Source of the DNA: Pieris napi
Taxonomy: Eukaryota; Arthropoda; Insecta; Lepidoptera; Pieridae
Length of the DNA stretch: 64,000 nt
Direction: 5' to 3'
Assembly: GCF_905475465.1 (NCBI RefSeq)
Contig: NC_062240.1
Coordinates: 3,859,001-3,923,000, forward strand
Below are positions 1 through 9,984 of this stretch, piece after piece. Numbering within the stretch: the stretch's first letter is position 1; every line of letters begins with the position of its first letter. The position numbers and the translations under genes are program-made. The notes under the pieces were generated by a model. The model saw nothing but the letters and a program-made list of their open reading frames with translations. It was not told the DNA's origin and searched no databases.

Positions 1-71
1 AAGTATTATTTTCAATTATGTAAAAAGTAAACCAACAAAAGTCAGGTGAACAGAAAAGGATATGGTTAAGA

Positions 72-290
72 TGTGTTAAAGTCAAAGTCAAATCATTTAT
101 TTCAATTAGACCACCTAAAATGGCACCTTTGAACGTCAAATAAAATATAAAATATAAAAGCCTCTTTTAAAATAGGCTAACAATATTTTGTTTACATTAG
201 TTAAATAATTATATGTTTACGTAGAAGACTTTTAAAAGATGTTAGGATCGGGAAGCGTAATTTATAACTTTATGGCGGAGATTATTATAA
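72..290 (-). mobile_element. 3'-end debris of two non-LTR retrotransposons
   Basis: Positions 72-220 match the terminal 3' UTR of the LINE fragment at 19547-20574: both share GTCAAAGTCAAATC, then a stretch about GGCAC..TTTGAACGTC, and the TAAATAATTATATG block. Positions 222-290 instead match the C-terminal coding region of the CR1-like fragment near 21030-21120 (AAAAGATG, GGGAAGCG, TATGGCGGAGA). Both read on the minus strand. No coding capacity remains. Confidence 0.6.
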
Positions 291-1207
291 AAAAGGGATT
301 ATTATATTATTACTTTAAAATAAATAACAAATTATTAATCTTGATTTAATATTATATGCAAACACTGACCTGTACTTTAAAGGGATACCCAAAATGCCCT
401 TCTCTGACAATTTAATGAAATAATCTATTTAACAGTTTCTTTGTGTTGCTATTAAATACATTGCTGTTCACTGACACTTAATATAAAAAATGTAAACGAA
501 ATGTCGAATCCCGAGTGCTTTGCTGTACTTTAGTATAATTTTTATATTGAAAACTTTGGTGTCGATGTTTTTATGTGTTAGTTCGGCATCTGGGTATTTC
601 GATAAATCTTTCTTATATTATTACTATGTATGATATTAAAAACATAAGTCTACCTGTACGAAGTAGGCGTTTTCTTCACAAATAGCTAAGTCCTAGAACG
701 AAGCATGCACATCAGTAATAACTGCGAAACTTCGATATTCCCGATTCATTCTTATAAAAACTTTATCGCTATCATTCGACTGTAGCAAGTTTTCAACATT
801 ACTAACAGCATAAATTTTATCTCAACGTGCAACTTGTAAAATCCTACATCGTTTAAACTTGTGAAGTTTCTTGGAACGAATTGTTACTTTTAATTGTTCT
901 GCTTTGTGCATTCAGAAGTGTTTTTCAAACGACCCCTTTATAACTTTCCACTGCGTATGTTTAAGATTTTATATTATTCAACTGTCCGTAGGGTGCAGTA
1001 CAAACGTGTGAAATGCAAAAGAACATACATTACAAGGGTCTTCAGTGCTTATTAGTCTCATGTTTTTAAATTAATGAAACAGAGCAGATATTTTCGATAT
1101 AATAGAAATTTGTGGTAAGAATAAGACAGCAAATAGTGTAGTTAAGAATACAAGAAGGAGCTATCAATTAATTTTCAAGATAAGCTCATTATAAATTTCA
1201 TATTATA
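291..1207. other. unassigned AT-rich sequence
   Basis: I recognise no gene, RNA or repeat here. All frames are short. Confidence 0.5.
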
Positions 1208-1583
1208 CTAGCAGACCGGCCAAGCGTTGCTGTGGCTAAGGTTTTAGTTATATTACATAGTAGTAACCTATTCAAGGGAAACGGTAGGAGAACACCAGTC
1301 ATGGGGACACCATGCTTTATTGGTGGCTATGCCATTAAATTGTAGCTTATGTGAAACGTTGCTATTTTCAACACAGCGCCATCTGTTTGAATTGTGACTA
1401 TCAAATAATAAACAAATATTTAGCAATAAAATAATATTGCGGGTATAAATTGAGATTTAAGCTATCCTATCTTTTAAGTTAGATCAAACTGCACACGGTG
1501 TGCAAATTTGATTGATATCGGTTCGATAGTTTAGGAGTCCATAGCGGACAAACAACGTGACACGTGATTTATATATATTAAGA
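1208..1583 (-). mobile_element. non-autonomous Helitron, copy 1
   Basis: On the minus strand the element begins TCTTAATATATATAAAT after a host A (1584) and ends CTAG before a host T (1207). This is the A|TC...CTAG|T insertion pattern of Helitrons. The CTAG is preceded by CAACGCTTGGCCGGTCTG. It is 376 bp, has no coding capacity, and is closely similar over its full length to the copy at 17353-17732. It also shares its 3' end, but not its 5' end, with 53461-53873. Confidence 0.8.
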
Positions 1584-2926
1584 TTATAAAAACGACGTAT
1601 ATACTTTGACTTAAATAGTGAAATGTCTTTTCTTCCTATAAGAGACGGTATCTTTTATAATCATACCTGACAACCTAGATAAGCATGGATATAATATTTC
1701 CAAGACTATGGAAAACTTAAAGTATCTAATAATGGGAGTGTATTACGTAGTCGTATCATAAAACTCGCAGGTAGGAGATTAATATTTAAGAAGCGTCGTC
1801 AAAGGCGACACGCGAGCTGGATTAACCGTTATCCGGATCCCGCATCTCCGGGAAATGTTATTTCAGGGACCTTCAAAAGTTTGCAAACGATTTTTTGCTC
1901 GAGTTTTTTCAAAGGGCACGCGTGGCGATGTTTTTATGGCTGTGAAATATAACCGCGTATTGGCGTCCTTTTTGCAATGTGTAATATGAACCCTGTGAAT
2001 TCGAATAACGCACTAAGTTATTAGTGTAGTATGATGTATTTAATTATGCTTTCGAGATTTGAGCGTACAAATGTAAGGAAGTGACTTGTTTTAACTACAG
2101 TAAACCTGAGATCAAACATTGTTTTGGAACGTTTCAGCTAACAAGCATTGACCTGTTCATTGAAATAATGATCACAATGAAAAAAAAGCTTCAACAAAAA
2201 AATGAAATTAAATAGTATTTTTAGGTAATTTTCTAATTTGTATTTCTTGAAAAATATTTTTTTTATAGAAATCTAATATCACAAAATAAAGAGCATATAC
2301 GTATTTAACAAGGGTTTTGTTCATTTATACTTGACTATGTTGTTCGTGAATGTTTAATTTTCATGGTGATACTGGATATATATCGGTTCTTAAACACACT
2401 TAGGGTATGGAGATGAAGAAAAGATTTTAAGTTTTTGTACATACTAAACTTATGCAAGGCAGGAAAAGGAAACAGAAAAATTAATTAATAAGTATCTTCA
2501 GTTTCCTTTTCTTTTTCCTGCATCCTTTACTCGTGTTCTACTCCATCCATCAATCAGTGTTTGCTAGAAGTGTACAGAAAGACCTTGTCTATGACTTGGC
2601 TCCATAATGCCCCAAAACCAATTTATTATAATACATTGATAATAATTATCAATATAATGCTGGCAGAATCAAAAACTTAGCTAATTTATACTACAATTTT
2701 AAGTTCTATTATCATCTCATTGTTTAACAACAAAAGCGCTAATCAAACGCTGAAACAAATGAATCATCTGAATTCTTTGCGGTTGACAGTTGACACGGGT
2801 CAAGACATAGATAAAAGAATCGCTGAGACATTACAAAAGCCACCGTGAGAGAACTGTCTGCGAATGTGGTATTCAATAGCGTATATAAGAGGAATTTCAC
2901 GGTAGATATTATTATTACTATTATTT
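1584..2926. other. unassigned sequence with a GC-richer island near 1790-1950
   Basis: Mostly AT-rich. A stretch near 1790-1950 is clearly richer in G and C than its surroundings, and one plus-strand frame stays open from about 1697 to 1951 without an ATG start. I recognise no protein family in it. A conserved non-coding element, an unrecognised exon or chance are all possible. Confidence 0.4.
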
Positions 2927-3092
2927 TTTTTTACAGAAGAGGGGGCAAACGGGCAGGAGGCTCACCTGATGTTAAGTGATATCGCCGTCCGCCATCCATG
3001 GACACTCTCAATGCCAGAGGGCTCGCGAGTGCGTTGCCGGCCTTTCAAGAAGTGGTACGCTCTTTTCTTGAAGGACCCTAAGTCGAATTGGT
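2927..3092 (-). mobile_element. 3' tail of the 57-kb-type LINE
   Basis: The plus strand reads GGCAAACGGGCAGGAGG, then CTCACCTGATGTTAAG and on to GGACCCTAAGTCGAATTGG. This is the antisense of the 3' end of the long LINE at 57121-60033. It stops abruptly at 3092 and is followed by an AT palindrome. It is non-coding. Confidence 0.8.
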
Positions 3093-3198
3093 ATTTTTAA
3101 ATTTAAATTAAATTTAAAAATATATACATGCATAGTTAATTTTTTTATTTTATAAGGTTGTAAATAAAACATATAGCTTTGGAGTAAGATACCTTTAA

Positions 3199-3454
3199 AG
3201 GGCCTCATAGCCTAGCGGTCTTATGAAGTGGCTGATAGGTGAGGGGTACCGGGTTCGATTCCCGGTTCGAGGGCAAGTTTTAATTAATTTTAAATTTGTT
3301 CTCGGCCTTTGGGAGGGTTGTGCGGTACCGGGCGAGTGCTTAAACCGTACATGGAGGACACGGTCGAATTTCTAAGGCAAGCACGAATTATAAAAATCTT
3401 ATACTTGACGCTGGCTAATGCACAAACCGTGCCAGAGCCATAAAGGGAAAAAAA
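3199..3454 (+). mobile_element. tRNA-derived SINE, second family
   Basis: The head looks like a tRNA: an A-box-like TAGCCTAGCGG and a B-box GGGTTCGATTCCC about 40 bp later. It is followed by a non-tRNA body and an A-rich end near 3450-3465. Only one copy is in the window. The anticodon arm and acceptor pairing are not convincing for a working tRNA, so I call it a SINE head. Confidence 0.65.
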
Positions 3455-5790
3455 AAGATACCTTTACTAACTATTACCGATTCCTGCCTCCCAAAATTTA
3501 TATTGAAGTTTTAGTTTGTGTCCGTATAATACATAGAAACAATAAATAAACATTCTTTTGTTTCGGCTGCCTACTAATGGCTAGTTTCCGGTTCCTGGTT
3601 TCTATTCTCTATCAACCTAATTGTTTTCGAAGACGCCGTTATGGAACTTCCATATGATTATAAATATTCTTCACAATAAGTATACATTTTATCCCATAGC
3701 ATAGCATAAAAAATAAGAATTTTGTGATATTGAAAAAAATACGCGAAATTATAAAATAGCAGTTAATTAACGACTAATCTTTTCAACCATATGGGTTAAA
3801 CGACTCTCAACTAAGTTTTTTTGAAGTATTTCTTGAATATTGAACTCATAAATAAAACTGTGGAAGCTCATAACAGGCACTAAATATGTAAATGAGGTGA
3901 ATGTAAATTAATAATGTTGGGCTTTGAAAATTGTTGTTAAGCATATAATCTAATGTTTCAATTGTGAACCAGTGCCACTCAAATTGTTCGGTCAATTACA
4001 TTTTTATTGAGATGAGAAAAAGAGATTAATAAAACTTGTGCTCTTTATTTTAAAATGCTGTCAAAAAAAATGTGGCAATTGTCCATTAGACATTAAAACG
4101 CTTAAATCTAGGTTAATTGTCAATAAGCGCATTGGCTATATTAGTCACCAGTACTTTAATGATACATTTGCAAGATTACAAGGAAATACCAACGGCTAGT
4201 AGTAGTCAGAGTCGGATTGTATTTGTTTTTTTCGTATGATACCTAAGCTCTAACAAAGTCATAATGTTGTTCCATATTTAAATTTTTGAAAAAACTGTTA
4301 CGTTTAAATAAATACCTTGTTCTAAATTTAAAAAATGATGGTTGGTTCTATTTTTGAAACACCTTACAATGAAAAAAGTAAAATGCACTCTCTGCAGTTT
4401 TACGTCTCGTTATTATTACGACTGGGTGCAAATTTTTACCAGCTAGTTTTATAGCCCCACTACGCCAATGTCCGAAGCCACTCGACGGATGTTCCGTTCC
4501 ACAGATTATTCCTCTATAAATATTCAGCATGTGAGCCGGCGTGAACAGCATTGTTCTATCTCGACTCATCCCTAATTTTGCGATGAGTTCTTCACTGAAA
4601 TCTAGTAATTCTTCACTATTGATGATTATAATTCTTTAATTAAGTATGAAAATGCTATATTCTATGGTCCAATATTTCCTTATATACAGTCAAGGTCTAT
4701 TTAAGAGACTGTTTAAGATATGGTAACCTGGAAATATCACTAAGAAATTGGATAGCTTAAACCACGTCAAAATAATACGTTACGAATGTAGTAAAAGCAT
4801 TTATATACAGTGTTATTGCTATTGCTTCTTTGCACATACAAAGAATTTTCTACGCATTTGCCAATCTGCGCAGGAAATGATAATATTACAACGCAATACA
4901 ATTCTTTCTAGTCGAAATAAAACTAAAACAAATAATTTGATATCTGATATTCATAGATATTGTTAGAATAATTTTTAAGAATAACTCTGTGGAGAGTCTC
5001 CATAAATAATAAACTTTTTTTACAATAGCAACATTGCCCGCTCCCAAGTTCGGTTGGTTGCGCGCGAGTGGTTGGCGGGAGGCTGAAAATATAGACCCCG
5101 CTGGAACTCTGCTTCCCCGAATGTCAAGTGTCATCTTGATTGTCATGATTGTGAAACAGAAGGAAAAAGGAATAAATATTTACTGAGACGTTGTTTCAAA
5201 GTTTTTCTTACATCTTCAGAAATAGCAAGTACGTACCTACCATTTTATAAATTCATTATTTATTTCTTAACACGTACAAAATCATCTATTATTTGCTATA
5301 GATTATTATTATAGAAGAACGGCAGTAGCTCTAGACAGAAAATGAGTAGATGCTTCCAATGGGAAGTCACTCCATGTGTAGCACCACAGAACAAATTCGC
5401 TCATAGCCTTTAGGGCTCATTGCAAACACCCGCCGAAAAAAATAGTGATTCAAGCAAGTTTCACTGTCCCTTATTTACCCCAAGTATGAAATTGATCCAT
5501 CTTTTTAATTCAGTTCAAAATAAGTCGCATCTTCATCTGTAGACACCTGGTGCCTACAGACTCTCAGCGGAACCAAATAGTTCTCACACAGTATAATTTG
5601 ATGCACAATCTAACATTGAATGTCCACTATCTACAGTTGGGATGAAACGATTATATTGCTTATAATCTTTTAATTTGCAAGTACGCAAATTAAGCCAGGA
5701 AAAACATCGTGAACATCGACATATATTACATTCTTGTTATTTAAGATAAGAGATAATATTCTTGTGTTTAATCTAAAAACTAAACTTAAG
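3455..5790. other. unassigned sequence
   Basis: No recognised gene or repeat. A short GC-richer patch near 5030-5130 (CCCGCTCCCAAG, GCGCGCGAGTGG) stands out from the AT-rich surroundings and precedes an AATAAA-like motif, but its open frames match nothing I know. Small open frames at 4348-4569, 4748-4966 and 4886-5146 show no domain. Confidence 0.4.
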
Positions 5791-6080
5791 AGCAGTGTTG
5801 GCCTAGTGGCTTCAGCGTGCGACTCTCATCTCTGAGGTCCTAGGTTCAATCCCCGGCTGTGCACCAATGGACTTTGTTTCTATGTGCGCATTTAACATTC
5901 GCTCGAACGGTGAGGGAAAACATCGTGAGGACACCGGCTTGCCTTAGACCCAAAAAGTCGACGGCGTGCGTCAGGCACAGAACGCTGTTCACCTACTTAC
6001 CTATTAGATTAACAAATAATCATGAAACAGATACTGAAATCTGAGGCCCAGACCTAAAGTTGTAGCGCCATTGATTTATT
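5791..6080 (+). mobile_element. tRNA-derived SINE, main family, copy 1
   Basis: Near full length. The head carries the A-box TGGCCTAGTGGC and the B-box GGTTCAATCCCC. The body holds the family signature TGCGCATTTAACATTCGC and AACATCGTGAGGA, and the tail ends TTGTAGCGCCATTGATT. Pol III would drive it; mobilisation would need a LINE in trans. The plus-strand 61-residue frame inside it is a by-product. Confidence 0.9.
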
Positions 6081-6620
6081 TGTTATTTTTTTAAATCTAA
6101 AATTTATTACATTTTTATCCATATTTAAAAATTTCGGTCAACATCTAATTAATAATACAACTCGGTATGTTTTAATGTGGTTAAGCTAGTGTTACATAAT
6201 TATACATTCAAACCCTTTCCCTACAGTTAAATAAGTTTATGAAATTGCGAAAATGTACCGTGACACCCGTTAGGGTTTGAAAGCAGTAAAGTTGCGAATT
6301 TCTGAATGTTTTTGGTGAAACTTTTACATTCATTAGTCAGGTTTGTACATTTCAAAATTATAAGTTTTAAGTATGTTTACACTATTTATTCTAAGGCTGC
6401 ATTGATTTAAATATAGACAATTAACTTTTGGATCTTTCGTAGTCAAGAAATATTGCATTTACCCGCCATTTTGTATGTCATTATGGGATACAAGTTAATT
6501 ATATCTTTGTATGGCATATTTTAATTTATCGACAAACAAAGAAATCATTATTAATGTTTTCACAAAGAAAATTTATGCACTGTCATTTCTAGATAGAAAT
6601 ACGGAAATATAGTTTTATTG
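6081..6620. other. unassigned AT-rich sequence
   Basis: Nothing recognised. Confidence 0.5.
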
Positions 6621-6885
6621 CAGGAGGCTCAACTGATGTTAAGTGATACCGCCCATGGATACTCACATTGCCAGAAGGCTCGGAAGTGTGTTGCCAGCCT
6701 GAGTCCTAAGTAGAATTGGTTCGGAAATACTTAAGTGGGCAGCTGGTTCCACATAATAGTTGCGCGGCAAAAACTGCTATAACCAACCCTCAGTTGTGGA
6801 ACAACGGTCGTCGTGGTGATTCGGAAGTATTTCGTATTCTGCCTTAACGTCCGATTTTGAATGTCAGCTGCCGATATTAAATATG
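6621..6885 (-). mobile_element. 3' tail of the 57-kb-type LINE, eroded
   Basis: Antisense match to the end of the LINE at 57121-60033, running from CAGGAGGCTCAACTGATG through GGGCAGCTGGTTCCACATA to the region of GTCCGATTTTGAATG. It has small internal deletions and point changes, so it is an old copy. Confidence 0.8.
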
Positions 6886-7602
6886 TTTAGGTATAATGAG
6901 AGTCAAATGCGGATGATGGCTATTTTAAAAACATAGGATTCGAAAGTAATACACAGTCAAAAGTGTGACGTACTGCAGACTGGTATCAAGTCAGCGGAAT
7001 AATTGTTTAGATTGGCTATGAATACGGAGAGAATTCCTAGAATGACAGCCGACAGTAATTGATGCGCCACAAGAGAGATAGAAAGGTATACCACGAGCTC
7101 ATGTCCAAAAATTTATAGGCGTCCCTTGAATCGTAGAAAATATATACTAATAAATACGAACTACATACCAGGCCAGGCGACAAATTGCGTATACAAATTA
7201 ATTTCAACATGCAAATTATTAGGTCAGAGACTCTGAAGATTTTCATTTCAACAACAATGCGTTCACATACGAATTAAGCAGCGGATGTGGGCATAGCGAA
7301 AATTCATTGTTGCTGCATGTGATTGTCCTCAAAACGTCGTCGCTCGGATTAAAATATGTATTATACAGTTGAGATTGTACTTTACGACCCAAATTTATAA
7401 ATAGGGCTTAGCTAACTAGCTTCCGCAGCTGCTGTATATCATAATGTAAGTGTAGCAAACATTATATTAATAAAAAAATATCAAATATACAAATATCAAT
7501 TTACCTGCGATTGCACCAGTGACAGTTTTAATTATTAAAAATTTTTCTTATTTAACTTAGATTCAGTAGTATTATTATCAACCATTGAATAGTCGTGAAT
7601 TT
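6886..7602. other. unassigned sequence
   Basis: No recognised gene or repeat. The minus frame at 7037-7246 shows no domain. Confidence 0.45.
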
Positions 7603-7669
7603 TTAGATCTAGCAACATTGAAAAATCAAATAAACCACTAGTATTAACTGTTTTGAACGAATTGGTCTA
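7603..7669 (+). repeat. unnamed 70-bp dispersed repeat, copy 1
   Basis: Shares a block of about 65 bp (TAGATCTAGCAACATTG, then AAATCAAATAAACCACTAGT) with 33772-33845 and, less well, 33938-34015. Its class is unknown. Confidence 0.6.
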
Positions 7670-7862
7670 AGAATGTTATTATTGCCACTATATTTGTTAT
7701 CTTAGATTTATCCTCTAATTCTATATATTTTTTAATAGTATGGAAAAACAAATCATACATGAATAAAAGAAGCGACAAACTTTGAAGAATAGATCATGTA
7801 CGTTACTCAAATCAAATCTTAAGGTGGGAACTGACCAACGTTACGAGGTGTAATGTAAAGGT

Positions 7863-8034
7863 CGATTTACATCAAACGAACATAGAGCTAGAGCTAGAAC
7901 AAGAGCATTCTTTCGTAATCTTTTAGTGTAAACGAAAGCTAGAGGTATCGATTTTCATCAAGCGAACATAGAGCTAGAGCTAGAACAAGAGCATTCTTTC
8001 GTAATCTTTTAGTATAAACAAAAGCTAGATCGAA
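7863..8034 (+). repeat. 86-bp tandem duplication in the left arm of the inner element
   Basis: Two copies, starting at 7863 and 7949, share GAACATAGAGCTAGAGC and AGCATTCTTTCGTAATC with only a few differences. The right arm has single, inverted versions of the same motifs, so the duplication affects only the left arm. Confidence 0.85.
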
Positions 8035-8065
8035 TGTGCTTTGCTCATTCGTGTCAATTCTGTGG

Positions 8066-8325
8066 TTAGTATTGGTAGTGCTTCGTTATGTCTGACTCTG
8101 ACTTCGTACTCATTGTTTTTTGCCTTTCCCGGCGGTAAGATGCAAGAAGCGAGTCCATCTTTTTTTTAACTCTTCAACATTACATTCCAGTTGTTTTGCG
8201 ATTTCCCGCCAAGCATCTTGTTTGTAAGTTGTATTTTTATAGATTTCATACGTCGGATCCCACAGTCATCTGAAATTGCGGTAGGCTTCTATCATTAATA
8301 AACATTTTTCTTGAGACCAATCCAT
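8066..8325 (-). pseudogene. MADF DNA-binding domain remnant inside the inner element
   Basis: The minus strand from the ATG at 8325 opens MDWSQEKCLLMIEAY and continues with LWDPTYEIY, DAWREIAKQLE, EELKKK and MDSLLASYRRER. These are the successive conserved blocks of an MADF domain, the DNA-binding domain of the Harbinger partner protein. One TGA stop replaces the residue before LWDP. A one-base loss in the A-run before MDSLL shifts the frame, so no full domain can be made. The transposase gene has been lost from this copy, which makes it a deletion derivative of a two-gene Harbinger. Confidence 0.8.
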
Positions 8326-8657
8326 AATTTAATCGATAAGATACGTAAACAATCGCTAGGACACAAGAACGCTTTGAAAAGACCGCTCAGTGGCGCGAGC
8401 ACGTCCGAACACGCTAGAACGCTCTAAGCAACTGTTCGCGCGCTCTTGCGCCGTTTACATCAAGCGAACGAGCATTCTTAGAATATTCTATAGAATCTTT
8501 GCGAACGCACTAAGAACAACGAAAGAATGCTCTACGCCTGTTTACACTCGAAGAATTTGATGTAGTGGGGATAGAATGAGCGTTTGATGTAAATCGACCT
8601 TAACACGTTACACAGCGAGCATTCGTGCAGTCAGTACGTCGTGTTATGGGGAAACCA

Positions 8658-8684
8658 GCGAGCAACGAGCCGCTCGTTGCTCGC
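8658..8684. repeat. perfect 13-bp hairpin
   Basis: GCGAGCAACGAGC and its exact reverse complement are separated by one base. It lies inside the outer Harbinger element. Confidence 0.85.
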
Positions 8685-8794
8685 ATTGAGTGCTCCATCC
8701 GGCTGTAGGTTTTACGGCGAATCCTTTGACTGTTACGCGGTTCAGTCAGTACTCGTCGCACGTCGAGAATGATCATGATTATGATTTTCTATAA

Positions 8795-8965
8795 ATTGTG
8801 TCTTTTTTTAAGTACTTTTGGTCCAATTAAATTCAACAGTTCTTCAAAATCGAGACATGCGTACAAAGGTTTTATACTGTCCAGTAATCATTCGGTTTTT
8901 TAATATTGCAATCAATAACAAACCACCTCATACGCCTGTGTTTTTAAATAAGGTTGATGTCCAGT
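8795..8965 (-). pseudogene. Harbinger transposase N-terminus remnant
   Basis: Across frames, the minus strand spells an RWFVI block, KNRMITGQYKTFVRMS, then DFEELLNLIGPKV and KKDTIYR. This is the order found at the N-terminus of HARBI1-type transposases (basic WWV block, FRMS, F..LL..IGP, KKDT.R). At least two frameshifts interrupt it, and the catalytic half is absent. Confidence 0.7.
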
Positions 8966-8971
8966 AACATT

Positions 8972-8994
8972 TTTTCTTCTTCTTCTTCTTCTTA
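8972..8994 (+). repeat. (TTC)n microsatellite
   Basis: About seven TTC units. Confidence 0.9.
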
Positions 8995-9205
8995 ATTTGG
9001 ATGAAACAATAATTAAATAGAATGAAAGATATCAACACGTCCTCGCTGATGGCCATCTCGTGAACACTAGCGGCGAAAGCGGAGCACAGAGTTTTGACGA
9101 GCATGTTACGCCGATTTTAGAACACAGCGTAACATGCTCGATGCGTAACACGCTCGATGCGAATGCTACATTACACCTCGTAACTTTGGTCAGTTCCCAC
9201 CTTAA

Positions 9206-9984
9206 TATGTTAATTGATTTTCAATAACAATGAGGACATAATTTTCAAATATTTCACTAGGTGACACTACGATGTACAAGAAACGTTCGTTACGAATAGT
9301 GACAATACTAAGAATTACTATTTTACCATCGTTCACTAATATTATTATAGTGGTTAATATGTTTTCCTGTTACTCACGAATTCTGTATAAATAATATACT
9401 ATTACGTAAAAGATTACTAATGTTCACTTATTTCATATTGTTGCCAACCACGTATATTGCGGAAAACACGCAGAAATAAAGATTTTTGTTTTGCACAGAT
9501 GTTGGACGTTTTTTACTTCAAGTCACTTTGGTTCACGTTCTTTTGTCCGGATAACACCTCCACGACGGCTCGTAATTAATTACACAAAACACTCTCTAGT
9601 AAACAGATTTTAATAACATTCAAATACCCGATATTTTTGTGACTGTGGTATGATTGTGACTTTTTGTGGTTGGTATGATTGTTCTACTTTACGTGAATTT
9701 CCCTCAAATATTTCTAAATCACACTGTCTGCTCTCTATCTAAGCTATATCAATAAACCGTTTCCAATAAAAATATCTAGGGTACCTCTACTGTTAGAGGA
9801 ATGCAAATAAACGTTTGCTCGCTTAGGCTTTTACAATTACTCGCTTTCAGACACTTTTATCGATCAATGTATTCTTGTCTATTGTATTCTATTTGAATGC
9901 TTTAATATTCGTGCTATGGCACAATGGATTACCACGTTAAGTTATTCTATATATTAAATATATTTTTTTTTGATAATGTAATTT
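9206..9984. other. unassigned AT-rich sequence
   Basis: Nothing recognised. Confidence 0.5.

Larger units (their letters stand above)
7859..8600. mobile_element. Harbinger non-autonomous element (inner)
   Basis: 742 bp with perfect inverted ends of about 20 bp (AGGTCGATTTACATC) flanked by TAA at 7856-7858 and 8601-8603. A three-base TAA/TTA duplication is the PIF/Harbinger hallmark. Subterminal motifs of the form TTTACATCAAGCGAAC and AGCATTCTTTCG recur in both arms, as expected for transposase or partner binding sites. It carries a damaged MADF frame on the minus strand. It sits inside the left end of the outer element, so it is the younger insertion. Confidence 0.85.
7819..9205. mobile_element. 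Harbinger-derived deletion element (outer)
   Basis: Inverted ends of about 36 bp with one mismatch begin GGTGGGAACTGACCAA at 7823 and mirror it at the right end (9201). TTAA lies on both sides; either TTAA or the central TA could be the target duplication, which leaves the superfamily uncertain from the ends alone. The interior retains the start of a Harbinger-type transposase (minus, about 8800-8965), which argues for a PIF/Harbinger origin. A second element (7859-8600) is inserted just inside its left end. Without that insert it would be about 630 bp. Confidence 0.7.

Noticed and set aside
3199..3275. Possible functional tRNA gene
   Set aside because: A and B boxes are present, but the sequence continues into a SINE-like body and the stems do not pair convincingly.
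5791..5870. Possible tRNA gene at the SINE head (and in the other SINE copies)
   Set aside because: The same head is followed by the same non-tRNA body in many copies, so it is a retroposon promoter and not a tRNA.
7863..8034. CRISPR-like direct repeats
   Set aside because: Only two long units inside a eukaryotic DNA transposon, with no spacer array.
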